From NCBI GenBank assembly GCA_036925085.1, contig JAUPFP010000095.1:312501-376500 (forward strand): a stretch of 64,000 nucleotides of DNA. Reading direction: 5' to 3'. Below the pieces are notes generated by a model that ran no database searches, was not told the DNA's origin, and saw only the letters and a list, made by a program, of their open reading frames with translations. This document shows, piece by piece, positions 44,625 to 55,997 of this stretch. The DNA is from Brachycybe producta (taxonomy: Eukaryota > Arthropoda > Diplopoda > Playtdesmida > Andrognathidae). Position 1 is the first letter of the stretch; each line of letters starts with the position of its first letter. The position numbers and the translations under genes were made by a program.

Positions 44625-47600
44625 GTGAGTCTCTCTCTCTCTTTCACGCTTTTTTGTTTTAATTTTCGATTTGTATTAACAAATCGAATTCTGCTTATTC
44701 TGTGTTTCAGCTAAAGAGCAACATGAAGGAGAAATTGAAATTGATTTAGAAACTAGAAAGGTAGCCGAATCACTTAATAGTATTTTTCATGTTGATATCT
44801 TTCAAAATAAACTTTTTATGGACAAAAATTACAAAATATCTTCTGCTTAAAAATTTGTGACATTTTCACATTGAGATAGAAAGCTTATTTTAAAAGATAT
44901 TAACATGAAAATACTCTTTAAGTGATTGAGAGACATCCTTCTAGTTTTTAAAATACATTCAAGATTTTCTTAATTTTCTATTAGAAGTATGTCAAAATAA
45001 TCAGAGTTTGAATTGTGTTTGCAATTTAAACCACTTTAATAATTATTTTTGTGTTGATATTTTTCAAAATAAACTTTTATAGAGAAAAATTTAAAAAAAA
45101 TATATTCTGTTTAATGTTGGGGTCATTTTCAAACTGAGATAAAAAGCTGATTTTAAAAGATATTAACATGAAAATAGATTTAATTGATTGAGAAACGACC
45201 CTTCTAGTTTTTAAAACACTTGTTTTCTTAATTTTTGTCTTCGGAAAAAAAAAACAAAGAACAACTTTAAGAAAGCATTGAAATCGTTTTAGAAACTAGG
45301 AGAGTTACTGGATCACTTGAAGAAAGTTCTTTTTTTAAAAAAAATAATTAGCAAGTTATAAATTCGTTAGCGTTATCAAACGATGCCCAACTTGAAGTGA
45401 AAAACGAAATAAAATGGTTAAGTGATAAACGCTCACGTGATTTTTTTACTGTTCTAGTTTCTAAGACCAATAATATTCTATTTTTTTATTATTTCGCATT
45501 ACTTACGTCTTGAACACATTTCAGATGAAACAAAAGCCTTAGAAACCACTTCCATCCAAGAAAAGAAAACAGCCTTAAAATCTCGACGACGTAACGAATC
45601 CGAAGAAACGAACGAAGAAAAAACAATCGATTATCCAGAATCCGAAGAAGAAGAAGAAGAAGACGACGACGACGACGATTTGGAAAACGAAGACTCCGAC
45701 CCGTTGGCATCGTCCAACAGACGAAAGAACAAAGGGCCGAAATGTAACGGCGGTCGTAGGAGACGAGCGTCTCGCTCTCTGCCTGTAATTTTACCTTTGG
45801 TTGAAAGTTCTTTTACGACGAGAACGACTGATGATACTAAGAAGTTTTTTATTTTTTGGGTAGGCTTCTCGTGACGGTGGTGAATCGTCTGAACCGTCCA
45901 GTCCGACTCCTGCCTCATCTCCGGCCTTAAATACTCACTTTGAGTGTCCGGTTTGTCATTTGGTTCTCGGATCTCAGCATGATTTCACTCAACACATAAG
46001 GCAACACAACAGCGAGGAACCATCGACCACACACACTTGTAGTTTGTGCGGAAAGACTCTTAGTTCGGCCAGTTCTCTCGATCGTCACATGTTGGTTCAC
46101 TCTGGAGAGAGGCCATTCAAAGTAAGACGTTTATTTTCAACGGTTCGTAACTTTTTATTCATATTAGAAATTCAAAGTTTATTTCTTGAAACAAAACGAA
46201 TAGAAAAATTTCGTGGTGATGCTTTTACGACAATATTGTTGAAAATAAACTTATTTTTGACGTTTATTTTCGATCACTTTTTAAACTAGCGTAAAATTTA
46301 ATTTTTATTGTTTTATCATCTTGAAAATATCATCACGGAATTGCTTTTTTATTGAACTTTTTCTAAAAGTTGCTATTAGAAGGGGACCTGGTTCACAATT
46401 TGACTAAAATGTAGCGGCATAAGTACTCGGTCGCTCTCTACATATATGTACTGTATATTGTACAGTATATTATACTTCAGTGACTTCATGGTGCACATGT
46501 GCCATCTTGTATTTGCTTCTGTTAATTATTTCATGGTGTGAACCAGGTCGTATTTTTTTTAAGAAAAAAATGTTTTCACAAAACATGTTATTTACAAACA
46601 AAATCCACTCAAGATGGAGGAAGAGCTTTGTTCATTTTATTTTGGTCAGATGATTTCGGTTTTTGCTGCAGATTGTGTTTATTGCACAATTTTAATGTTT
46701 TGTTTATTAAACAGGTATAAATTGAAATTTTAAAATAAAATAAATATATAAAATTTTATAAAATTAAATAATTAAAATTAATGAAGCTGGATGAAGTGAT
46801 TAAAATAAATTAAATAAACTAAATTAAGTAAATTAAATAAATTAAATCAAATAAATTAAATACAGTAAATAAATGGGTGAAATAAATAAAATTTTAAAAT
46901 TTAAATTAAATTTATAACGCTGTTCAAATCTTCAACACTTATTATTTAAATAATTTAGCTATATTTTAAAATAAAGTTTTCACTAAATTGTTCATTTTAA
47001 AATTATTTTGAAATTTCAAATATAATAGTTTTTAACTTTGAATGTAATTAATCTTTAATTGTTTGTTTTTTAAATAACAATTTCTTGTCATTGTGAAGGC
47101 TAATTGTGTTTTTCCTTTTTTTTCCCCCCAGTGTCGTATCTGTGGAATGGCTTTTACGACAAATGGAAACATGCATCGGCACATGAGAACGCATCACGAA
47201 GGAGCATCTCACTATCCATTGGAAGCAAACAGTTTAACGCCTTCTCCGACGTTGCCAATGGATGGTTCAAACTGCGAAGCATCTGTCGGAAGTCCCGTAA
47301 TATCTCCTCCTAAGAAACACCGATCTCCGAACAAAAGGAAGCAACAGATCGTTCAAAAACCAAGTACGGACACTAAGGACAGTAACGATGGCATCGAGAT
47401 CGGATTGGACGGTGGTCGCGATAGCAGAAATACAACCGACGAGAATAGTCCGATTGGAAAAACAGCTTCGAAGAGTCGAACTTCGTCTCCTGCCCCATCT
47501 GCCTGTAAAAGAGCGAGAAAGAAACTTTTGGAGAGATCGAAAGAACAATTAAATAATGACGGCAACAATAATAACGTCAACGGAACTGTAGGATCGGATT

Positions 47601-50600
47601 GCGAAGAGACTTTGTTGTGTCCCGTATGCAATAAGGGATTCTTGTGTAAGGTCGGACTACGCAAACATCTCGAACTTCATCCAAAGAGCGACCTCTGGTG
47701 TCGAGAGTGCAATGACCCGATGTCGTTTTCAACCTGCTGGGCTTTGCTCAAACATCTACGTATCACTCATTCCAAGTTTAAGGACTTGGATGTCGGAGTT
47801 GCCGATGAGGTTCTGCCGTCTCGTACTCGTTCCTCTCCGAACGTCCTAAATTCAAACTCTTGTTCGGCCGATGTTGGCTTTCACCATCTCACTTTCGTCG
47901 ACTTTTCGGCTTACAAATTTCCGCTGATTGCCAAGTCACTATGCGAGAAACACACTCGACAGCCGAGCAGCGAATATCATAAGTTTCAATGCATTCAATG
48001 TAAAAAAGCGTTTCCATGTAGCAGTTCTCTACAGTTACACCAGTGTACAGCACATTTGACGAAATTGGTTGCAGGAGACGAAGAACAACACCGTATGACG
48101 AAAGAAACTGTTTCCAGTGTTTCGACGGTTCAAACTCTCGATAGCAAACCAACTGCATCTTGTTCGGACTGTCACGCGGTTTTCGCCAGTCATCGGCAAC
48201 TCGAGGGACACCGACTACGACATCAGATCACCGAAAAGTGCGCCACTCCTTATTCGGTCGAAGGAGTTTCGAAAAAATCAACCAAACAATCGAGTCCTGC
48301 ACCGGCAGATCTTGCGCCGCAAATAAACAAACAGAATTTTTTAGCTCTATTCGAACTACAAAGTAAAACGCCGGAATCGACATCTGTTCCAACTGATAAA
48401 AACGAGTGGGATAAGAAAAGAGCCGCAAAAAAAACGAAACGATCCGATCGTAATAACGATGAAGACCAATCACAAATTAAACGTTGCCGCAAGACGAGTC
48501 AGGATAAAGATCAAGGCGATTTTGCCGACATTCAGTCTATTTTGGCAGTGACGAACACTGCAAGTATAATTCCATCGATGGAATCGTCTTCGACTCCGAT
48601 TAAAGCTCAAGTGGCTTCTCCACCACCACCACCACCACCTTCAGAGGCGCCCTTTTCTCCAAAACGCGCGGATTCAGCAGCTGCAAGTCCCGAACTTCCT
48701 GTAGAACCATCTGACTTTTTAGTGCAAGATTCGCCACCGTTAAATGACATCAAAAACGACGATCGTGTGCCGGATCATTCAACGCCATCCGTTTCTGTTT
48801 CGAGTAAAAATGGTTGCATAAAAAAACAGTTCTCTTGTACGGTTTGCGAGAAAGTTTTACCAAACCTTCGTGCTCTAAAGAACCACAGTCGAACTCACCT
48901 CGAGTCGCAAAATTCGTTTCGGTGCACTTTTTGTTCGTACCATGGGCAAGACGAGACTTCTCTACTGAATCATCTGAAAACGCATAACAAGGAGAGGCCA
49001 TTTGTTTGTACAGTTTGTCAGAATTCATTTACGACGAGAACAAACTGTGAAAAACATATTAGAAAACGGCACAGAAGACTTGCAAAAACTGATATTAGCC
49101 TTTTGATACAGAATTTTACCTCCGATGCGCCAGAAACGGTCGCGGAAGTTCCAAACACAGTCTGCAAACGTTGCGAAGTCGATTTTAAAAGCGTTAAAAT
49201 GTTGAGAATGCATGCTTGCTCTACAGAATCTAGAGTACTAGAAAGGTTTCAACGAGATCCATCGCCGCAAGTAGAGGAAGAACCGTGTTTCGAGGTAAAT
49301 CGGGTTCAATCGCAGAGTGAAGGTGTGGTTCAGATCGTTGCAAATCCGCCTTCCGAAGCTCCGATTCTCGATCTGAGCAGCAGCAACACTACTTGTGATT
49401 GGTCTACGATGAGACCCACTTCTCATTCGAGCACAATTCATCAGAATTACGACTGCGCTATGGACTTGTCGGATCGACGTTTAAATACGAACAGACCGAA
49501 CGAAGAATTGTCCAATATCGAGTCTCTCATCAATCGATCAACTTGTGACAGACGATCTCAAGAAACAACAACAAACATTCCTCCTCAGGAACAACCTCTC
49601 GATTTGGCTTTACATCCTGTAGATCTATCGATGAAAGCCAAGACACCGATTGGTCCGTTTGTTCCAATAAACTATTCCGGAATGCCGATGGACTTGTCCT
49701 CTCGAGGATCTTCTAACGGCATTAGCCTTCATGCTCCCGCAGCAACCTCTACACCATTACGTACGAGTCGAGTGCCTCACAGTTTGCCTTCGACGTTTCA
49801 GGGCCGAGGTCCAAATGTTTTTTTGCCTTCTTCTGGTCTTCTACCTCAGGCCGAAGGTTCTTTATCTTCGGTAAGTGTAATACCGATCCATTCGCTACGT
49901 CATTCGGTGTGCATCGGTGGTAACATCAGTGTCACAACAGCTGCACAGCTGCCTCCACCACCACCACCTCCTCTTCCTCCTCCTCCACCACCACCACCAC
50001 CACCACCTGTGCCTGGACTAAACCTTCCGGTTTTTCCATCTTTCGTTATGCCTCCGACAACAACCGGACCACAAATATCACCCATTATAACTCATCAATC
50101 GCCGCAACCGCGTAGCAGCAAATCTTTTTCTCATAGTAGAGCGAGAGTATCTGGTGGACAATCTTCGATGAGTTCTTCATCATCATCATCTGGAGTTTTA
50201 AGCCACTTCTTGCTCAAGAAACAAAAACAGAGGCGGTATCGTACAGAACGACCGTTCAAATGTGTTCATTGTTCGGCTGGTTTCACATTACGATCCAATA
50301 TGGAACGTCACATAAAACAACAGCATCCTCAGTTTTGGTCTTCAAAGGCTCGAGGACGAAAAGTGTCGCTCTCGGGATCTCCTTTACCTCCTCAGCATTC
50401 TTCGTCATCGACGATGGCTTCTGTGTCAAATGCAGACTCTTTATTGGCGTCTCCTACCGCGGTTGGTTTGTCGTACAGCGGCAGTAGCAGTAGCGGTGGA
50501 GAATCGAGTTCTCATATTTTTTCGTCGCATCATTCTCCTCGTTCTTCGTCAGCCAGTAAGAACGATTCTCCAAAAACAGCTTCTTGTTCTCCGATGACCA

Positions 50601-52492
50601 TTTCAACGGAGGTCAAACAGGCGTTATCATATCAAATAAAACAGAGACAAGTCTTGGAACTTGAATCGAATCTAACGTTGATTGCCGATATGGCTGTAGC
50701 TGCTGCAGCTGCTGCTGCGTTTACTTCTTCTGTTGCATCTTCTCGAGATACTCCTACGACATCGTCGAAATCGTTGCCAAGTACGGTCAAAGTGGTCGAG
50801 ACGAAGTTTCCTCCGATGTCTGTCGCTTCTCGGTCTGCCGGAGATCTAGTGATAAAAAATGAGGGCACTTCTTCGATAACTGCTGCTCTCGACACGGAGA
50901 AATCATCGCAAATCGATACGGATGGCAAAGTTCTCGACGATACCGAGGATTTGGCAAGTGTTTCTAAACTCGTAGACACAGCCAACCGTCAAAGTATACA
51001 AGAATTATTTCGTGAACAACATCAAGTTGAAGAATCGGAACAAGTTGTGACAACTCCGGCGATGAATTCTTTACTTATCGGGCACAGTTTGTCACCGTCC
51101 ATTTCTCATCATCATCATCCAGTTGCATTGGAAGCATCTCTAAAGGGAGAAGTTAGTGGATCTGGTTCGGGAAACGAGTCAATCGTCGTCGTCGGCGGCG
51201 ACATTCCGTCATCCGGTTCAACGTGCGAGGAACGCGCAACATTAAGAGAGGGCCGTCGAAGTGCTTACGTTAATGCTCCAAACAGAGTTGCTTGTCCATA
51301 CTGCTATCGTCAGTTTCCGTGGACGAGTTCTTTGCGTCGTCACATTCTTACACATACAGGACAGAAACCATTCAAATGTCCGCATTGTCCACTTTTGTTT
51401 ACGACAAAATCGAACTGTGATCGACATCTGTCGAGAAAACATAGCGGGCTTTGTCACGATGTCGGTAGTGTTGGAGGAGTGCCGGTTCCGATGCCAACCG
51501 TTGCCGTGAGTTCGAGTGTTTTGGCTGCTGTCGTAACAGCCAACGCTAACACCGGTGATTGTGCTATTCGTAATGCACCAGATCGCCCGTATCGTTGCCA
51601 TATGTGTCTGAGTAGCACTTTTTCAACGTTGAGTAATCTTCAGAAACACTTGATTACGAAACATTCCATGACGCCGCTTCAAGTTCAAGAGCAGCAGCAC
51701 CATCAACAACAACTTCAGGTTCCAGTTTCAGCCGTTTCAAACGAGTTTTCACCTTTGGACAGTGGTAATAATGGTGGTCATTTGAACATCAAAACAGAAT
51801 ACGAAACAGGAGACGGTTCCTCTTCGGTGTCGCCTTCGGAACGATGGGGCGAGTCAGAAGAATCTGGCGAAGACGTCGATGGCCTTCACAACGACAATGG
51901 ACATCCACATATCGGAGAACCGTTATTCTTCTGTCACGTGTGCCTCAAATCGTTCGCTATACGAGAAGATTGCCTTCAACATCTGGAAAGAGAACATCCA
52001 GATGAACACGTTACTTTATTGTGTGCTGCTTCGGAGTCCTCGTCATCTGATGTAGGAAAATTGTCTACGCTTTCGGTTGGTGGTGTCGTGGTCGTCGAGA
52101 AAAAGCTCGAAGATGAGGTTCTTCGCATAGTGTCGACTCCACCTCGTTTGATTGACGGTCAGAAAAACCACGGTAAAGAGTCGGAAGCGTGGTCCTCCTC
52201 CTCCTCTGAAGAAGAAGAAGAAGAGGAAAACATCATTAATCCGGACAAAATAAACTCGACCGATCTCGAGTCTCCCGTTCTTCGTCTTAAAGAAAGTGAA
52301 GTTTGTTCGCAGAACGTCACAGTTGAAGCTGATTTAAAGACGACCGAACGACCACCTGATTGCGAAGCCTCTCTCAACACTGTAGAGGAAGAAGAAAAGA
52401 AACTTGAAGAGGAGGACAAAGCCGAGAGTGAAATCGTAACAAAGAAACAAGAAGAATCGTCGTCGACAAATGACAAAGCCGAGAATCAGTGA
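44400..52492 (+). CDS. RREB1: RREB1/hindsight-family C2H2 zinc-finger transcription factor, 5' end not found
   Basis: Four coding exons join in frame: 44400-44624, 45525-45784, 45864-46121 and 47132-52492 (stop TGA). All junctions are GT-AG and the phases agree (1, 0, 0). They encode about 2030 residues, so the protein is long like vertebrate RREB1. Sixteen C2H2 units are visible; the one near 49163 is atypical, with Cys replacing the last His. Recognition as RREB1 rests on family-specific blocks: the [19 protein letters not shown] finger followed by [10 protein letters not shown]; the non-finger block [17 protein letters not shown] before a finger; [16 protein letters not shown]; and a late finger pair reading [20 protein letters not shown] then [15 protein letters not shown] and PMDLS (about 49.6-49.7 kb) fit the CtBP co-repressor motif PxDLS. 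Known family role: nuclear DNA-binding regulator downstream of Ras/MAPK, acting in epithelia. The exon at 44400 starts mid-codon, so at least one coding exon lies further upstream and was not recognised. Confidence 0.93.
44728..45030. mobile_element. 'CTAGTTTCTAAA' element in RREB1 intron A-B
   Basis: GAAACTAGAAAGGTAGCCGA to GAGACATCCTTCTAGTTTTT and ATAATCAGAGTTTGAATTG. It lies wholly inside the 900-bp intron 44625-45524, starting about 100 bp after the donor. Confidence 0.75.
45031..45330. mobile_element. second 'CTAGTTTCTAAA' element in RREB1 intron A-B
   Basis: TTTTTGTGTTGATATTTTTC, GTTTAATGTTGGGGTCATTT, GAAACGACCCTTCTAGTTTT, then GTTTTAGAAACTAGGAGAGT, which begins another left arm. Together with its neighbour it makes up most of this intron. 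Confidence 0.7.
45525..45784 (+). CDS. RREB1: RREB1 coding exon B (acidic and basic linker)
   Basis: Acceptor TTTCAG ends at 45524. The exon completes the split codon from exon A and encodes [19 protein letters not shown], a long Glu/Asp tract, then a basic stretch RRRRASRS. The donor is CCT|GTAATT at 45785, which is weak but gives the correct phase 0. The following intron is only 79 nt (45785-45863), and reading through it meets a stop, so splicing is required. Confidence 0.75.
45864..46121 (+). CDS. RREB1: RREB1 coding exon C (zinc fingers 1 and 2)
   Basis: Exactly 86 codons. Finger 1 (about 45945) reads [19 protein letters not shown]; finger 2 (about 46038) reads [18 protein letters not shown], followed by the linker HSGERPFK and a GTAAGA donor at 46122. 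The fingers break off at a codon boundary and resume with finger 3 in the next exon. The finger 2-3 pair is the conserved N-terminal signature of RREB1. Confidence 0.92.
46122..47131 (+). other. RREB1 intron C-D
   Basis: 1010-bp intron between finger 2 and finger 3, with an extremely AT-rich segment of AAATTAAATAAATT words (46720-46910). A palindrome TACTGTATATTGTACAGTAT lies at 46449-46470. Confidence 0.7.
47132..52492 (+). CDS. RREB1: RREB1 large terminal coding exon (zinc fingers 3 to 16)
   Basis: The exon starts after TTTCCCCCCAG at 47131 and is open for 1786 codons. Fingers lie near 47132, 47618, 47699, 47990, 48161, 48839, 48923, 49009, 49163 (atypical), 50261, 51295, 51379, 51598 and 51933. 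Between them are long disordered Ser/Pro-rich segments, proline runs (about 48620 and 49950-50010), polyalanine (about 50700), and a Glu-rich tail from about 52200. Three PxDLx-type motifs cluster at 49.59-49.70 kb. The single huge exon holds most of the protein and is free of the transposon remnants that fill the introns. Confidence 0.93.
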   Translation, partial: CRICGMAFTTNGNMHRHMRTHHEGASHYPLEANSLTPSPTLPMDGSNCEASVGSPVISPPKKHRSPNKRKQQIVQKPSTDTKDSNDGIEIGLDGGRDSRNTTDENSPIGKTASKSRTSSPAPSACKRARKKLLERSKEQLNNDGNNNNVNGTVGSDCEETLLCPVCNKGFLCKVGLRKHLELHPKSDLWCRECNDPMSFSTCWALLKHLRITHSKFKDLDVGVADEVLPSRTRSSPNVLNSNSCSADVGFHHLTFVDFSAYKFPLIAKSLCEKHTRQPSSEYHKFQCIQCKKAFPCSSSLQLHQCTAHLTKLVAGDEEQHRMTKETVSSVSTVQTLDSKPTASCSDCHAVFASHRQLEGHRLRHQITEKCATPYSVEGVSKKSTKQSSPAPADLAPQINKQNFLALFELQSKTPESTSVPTDKNEWDKKRAAKKTKRSDRNNDEDQSQIKRCRKTSQDKDQGDFADIQSILAVTNTASIIPSMESSSTPIKAQVASPPPPPPPSEAPFSPKRADSAAASPELPVEPSDFLVQDSPPLNDIKNDDRVPDHSTPSVSVSSKNGCIKKQFSCTVCEKVLPNLRALKNHSRTHLESQNSFRCTFCSYHGQDETSLLNHLKTHNKERPFVCTVCQNSFTTRTNCEKHIRKRHRRLAKTDISLLIQNFTSDAPETVAEVPNTVCKRCEVDFKSVKMLRMHACSTESRVLERFQRDPSPQVEEEPCFEVNRVQSQSEGVVQIVANPPSEAPILDLSSSNTTCDWSTMRPTSHSSTIHQNYDCAMDLSDRRLNTNRPNEELSNIESLINRSTCDRRSQETTTNIPPQEQPLDLALHPVDLSMKAKTPIGPFVPINYSGMPMDLSSRGSSNGISLHAPAATSTPLRTSRVPHSLPSTFQGRGPNVFLPSSGLLPQAEGSLSSVSVIPIHSLRHSVCIGGNISVTTAAQLPPPPPPPLPPPPPPPPPPPVPGLNLPVFPSFVMPPTTTGPQISPIITHQSPQPRSSKSFSHSRARVSGGQSSMSSSSSSSGVLSHFLLKKQKQRRYRTERPFKCVHCSAGFTLRSNMERHIKQQHPQFWSSKARGRKVSLSGSPLPPQHSSSSTMASVSNADSLLASPTAVGLSYSGSSSSGGESSSHIFSSHHSPRSSSASKNDSPKTASCSPMTISTEVKQALSYQIKQRQVLELESNLTLIADMAVAAAAAAAFTSSVASSRDTPTTSSKSLPSTVKVVETKFPPMSVASRSAGDLVIKNEGTSSITAALDTEKSSQIDTDGKVLDDTEDLASVSKLVDTANRQSIQELFREQHQVEESEQVVTTPAMNSLLIGHSLSPSISHHHHPVALEASLKGEVSGSGSGNESIVVVGGDIPSSGSTCEERATLREGRRSAYVNAPNRVACPYCYRQFPWTSSLRRHILTHTGQKPFKCPHCPLLFTTKSNCDRHLSRKHSGLCHDVGSVGGVPVPMPTVAVSSSVLAAVVTANANTGDCAIRNAPDRPYRCHMCLSSTFSTLSNLQKHLITKHSMTPLQVQEQQHHQQQLQVPVSAVSNEFSPLDSGNNGGHLNIKTEYETGDGSSSVSPSERWGESEESGEDVDGLHNDNGHPHIGEPLFFCHVCLKSFAIREDCLQHLEREHPDEHVTLLCAASESSSSDVGKLSTLSVGGVVVVEKKLEDEVLRIVSTPPRLIDGQKNHGKESEAWSSSSSEEEEEEENIINPDKINSTDLESPVLRLKESEVCSQNVTVEADLKTTERPPDCEASLNTVEEEEKKLEEEDKAESEIVTKKQEESSSTNDKAENQ

Positions 52493-53344
52493 TATGGTTT
52501 GTTTCTTCGGTTGCGAAAGAATCGCTTTGAAATTGGTATTTATCATTTAATATGAGTCAGTCTTAAATCGAGACTTAATGATTTGAGGGGAAAAAGCCTT
52601 AATATACAAGTTTGCGTTAGCAACATATTATATTGTGATGTACAAAGAAATTGAAATGCCTTTTCTCAAGTGTTTTATCAATTATGAAATTTTTAGGATT
52701 CATGTTAGTTTGTGTAAGCGGAGGAGGGGAAGACGATGGAGTTGTTGTCTCGCTGTTTATAAAATATATACATTATGCCTGATGCAATCATTATTATTAA
52801 GTAGACCGTCCACTCTCGATTTATCTCGTAGGTAGAAGATGAAAAACCCATTTCACTAAAAAAAAATGTACAAAGATTATATCAAATTTTAAATATCGAA
52901 AACATTTAACTTTCACACGAGCACATGATCTTAACGGTCTTTTTCAACAGCAAATAGTTTGTCACTCAATTATTTGGTTTTCTTCCATTTCTATTTTTAG
53001 CCTTATCGAATGTGATCGAGAATTCATATTTCGTAGATTGAAAAACCGAGCCTTTGTAAAGGTGCTTTCCATCTAACACGAATGCATCTCGCCGAAATGC
53101 ATTTTACGGGACGACGGAAGGGTTTGATTGGATGAAGGCTACCAATGCTTCTGATGGTGGCTTTAGAGTTGAGTTTCTGTTAAGGTGTGTCGCAAAATTT
53201 CGGATGTTATATTGAATGTGTGTCAATATATTTTAATATTTTCAAATAAATTCTAACTTTATTAGAAAAAGCAAAATAAAGAAAAGCTTCCTGTTAGACA
53301 TAGCGCACCTTGGCTGGAAGAGTATTAGGCAATACAACTAAAAA
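52493..53344 (+). other. RREB1 3' untranslated region and downstream flank
   Basis: AT-rich without recognised transposons. A small hairpin AATGCATCTCGCCGAAATGC-ATT is near 53081. Probable poly(A) signals at 53245 and 53275. Confidence 0.5.
53245..53280 (+). terminator. candidate poly(A) signals of the RREB1 gene
   Basis: AATAAA occurs at 53245-53250 and again at 53275-53280, about 750 nt after the RREB1 stop codon in AT-rich sequence that contains no recognised transposon. They are the first close pair of canonical hexamers I noticed downstream. The 3' end is inferred only. Confidence 0.35.
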
Positions 53345-53540
53345 AAACACTTTTTTTAGAGGAAAATATGAGTTTAAAGTTGCATTTTTTCTATCTTAAT
53401 CTATTGTAGGGGAGCCAAATAAACGGATATTGTGAATAGTTAAAACTGTTTTTGCACTTGAAAAGCTCAGCAAAGTAAGCCATGAGTCCTCTCTTAACTT
53501 TAAACTCATTTTCCCAAAATGTTCTTTTAGTTGTGCCAAT
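53345..53540 (+). repeat. dispersed repeat shared with 10386-10585
   Basis: AATCTATTGTAGGGGAGCCA, AATAAACGGATATTGTGAAT, TGAAAAGCTCAGCAAAGTAA mirror the copy at 10.4 kb. It is followed by three short tandem units of the type 'CTAGGTGTGCCGCAATTTGT' (53575-53640). Confidence 0.7.
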
Positions 53541-53640
53541 CTTCCAGACGCTATTGTGCCATGAATTGTGCTATGTGTACCGCAGTTTGTCCTAGGTGTG
53601 CCGCAATTTGTGCTAGGTATGCCGGAATTTGTCCAGGCAA

Positions 53641-55160
53641 AAAAAATACTATGCCATGAATCACTGGGTTTGACGCTTTTGTGCTGGCGTACTTGCTACT
53701 CTAATGTGTCCAATAGTTAGCCTTCAACTCTAACCCTCGTCATTGTGTGAGATGTATTCGTGAGAGATGAGTTCAGCCTTTTGTAAATTATTCCTAGATT
53801 TTTGCACTCTAGACAAACAGAAAATAACAAAAAAACATGTATTAAGAGGGAAAATTTCATTTAATATTTGAACAGGTAACAACAGGGCAGAAAAGGGTGC
53901 TGATGGTTTAAGTCGCGTCGCTTCATTTTTTATCGAGATCTTTTTTGACATTTGATTTTAAAATTGCAGGCTTTTTTTTTTCGCCCATCAGATTATCATT
54001 TTTTACTTCATTTTAAAATGATAAAACATAGCATAACGATTATCTTAGATTTTATTGAAATTCAAATAAAAATGAAAATTTCATGTTAAAAATTAAAAAA
54101 AAATCAATCTTTTTTTTTTCTTTCAAAATTTATTTCAAAGAAATTTAAGAAAAAATCAGCCACCCTGGTGAAAAAAAAAATTCAAGAGAAACACTTCTTT
54201 AAAAAAAATAATTTCAAGATTTATTTTAAACTAGAAGAGTAATAAAGTACAGTAATAGAAGGTGCAAGAAGGTTTTATTTTGGGCTGTTTTGAAAGAAAG
54301 AAAAAGGACGAAATTTTGCGTTTTTTATGGCTAATTTGCCAACTTCGGAAGAATTACAAACGAAAATCTTTCTAAAACTGGCATAAATCTTCGTTTTTAC
54401 TCTTCTAGTTTTGAGTAAATTTAAAATTTGTTTTCATTATTCGCCTCTAAACCACCGCACCATCGTTGTTTTCTGCTTCAAGTCGATTACCCAAATGGAA
54501 TTTTAATTTGTGCCCTCAATCAAATAAATGGTTATCTATAAATATTAATAATATATATTATATCTTGACGACACATTTTTTTTCTGAGATGTTTTTAAAT
54601 CATTCAAATAGCAATATTTATAATATAATATTTATGGTTAGATTTTCAAATATTGCTCGTAGAAAATTGTTGGTTTTTCTCCTGTCTACGTTTCCTCCGG
54701 TGCCTTTGTGGGTTTTTTTTTGGTTGGAACAGAAAGTATTTGCTAAAAGTTAAATTTTAAAATTGGAAGAGAAATTAATTGCGTGCCTAATTAGATCGAA
54801 ATACACAATGATAATAGATTTTATAAAAAGAACATAATTATTTCATTATTGACACCAAAGGAAGTTAAGGAACTAATGCGTTTTTCATTCAAAGAGAGAC
54901 TGTTTAAAGGCTATAATTCTTACAATTAATCCAACGTTGGTAGAGGGTAGGTACCAAGTATGCAATCTGGCAATTTATCTAGAGTTGAATTTTAGCCTCT
55001 ACAACAGTCTCATTAAATTGAAAATTCGACTGAAGTTTTGATTAAATCTGCCTTTTAGTTAAGAGTTAACAAAAGGAAAAATCCTGCTGCCTTTGTTATA
55101 AATTTTTAGTGATCATTTGTATAAAAGAATCACCAGGTAATCTTTGAATTGTGTGTTTAA
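53641..55160. other. no gene recognised
   Basis: AT-rich. AGTTAGCCTTCAACTCTAAC near 53715 is a decayed GGGTTGGAGG-type tip. ACTAGAAGAGTAA and ACTCTTCTAGTTTTGAG at 54230 and 54400 form a diverged copy of the common foldback family. Confidence 0.45.
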
Positions 55161-55431
55161 ATACACTCATACCTCGCTATACGGCCCCTCTTTTTACGGC
55201 ATTTCGCTATAACGGCCTTTTTAAATTAATAGTTCAGTTTCTTTTATTTACAACCCCAAAAAATTTAGATAAATTCGGCCAAAAAACGGGGGGGGGGGGA
55301 ACTGTGTGCATGCAATTTACTATGTTGTCGCTTATAGTGAAAATAATTGATTCGTTATACGGCAATTTCGCTTTTTACAGCCCACTTTCCCATAACGTAT
55401 CTCGGCCGTAAAGCGAGGTATTAGTGTATTT
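55161..55431 (+). mobile_element. pogo-like CTCGCTATACGGCC element, copy 3
   Basis: About 270 bp, AATACACTCATACCTCGCTA to GTAAAGCGAGGTATTAGTGT, giving terminal repeats AATACACT.ATACCTCGCT. Contains a G-run near 55290. Same order of internal words as the copy at 35490. Confidence 0.78.
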
Positions 55432-55997
55432 GCAACAACACAACAGAACTCCGTTTTAGAATTGAAGAATTCTAAAAAAAAAGCCTTAAAATATTTGCCT
55501 AAATTCTAAATTTGCCTTTTGTATTTGTAGTTAAGTATAAGTAGCCTTTTATGTCCAGTGCCTTTTTTATTTCTTGCATATGTTTTCTACACAATTACAA
55601 ACAGAAGAATTTAGAAAAATGTTTATAAATTTTACAATTATTCAACGTTGAGAGACCCCATTTCACTTGATAGTTTTTCTTCTTCTTCTAATAATATCTG
55701 TTTATTAATAATTAATAATAACGATATTGCCTTATAACATGTTTAATAAGATTGCATCCATTTTATTCAAATTTGAAACCATTATGTGCATTTATCATTC
55801 CTCTTGAGCATTTTTTGTTGTTGTTTTCAGCTCATTTTTCCAGTCTTTGTTTCTGCTAAAAGTTTTTATAGATTTTTTTTTATTATAAACTGTTAACGAA
55901 TTATTGTTAAAACAGTTCGGAAATTCTTTCAATTAGGAGCCATTTAGCCTCTATGTATGAGGTTGTGCAGCTTTTTCGCTTCATTGCATGCTAAGAC

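Noticed and set aside
47267-47664. Minus-strand ORFs opposite RREB1
   Set aside because: Shadow frames of the zinc-finger exon, as are the other minus-strand ORFs between 47 and 52.5 kb.
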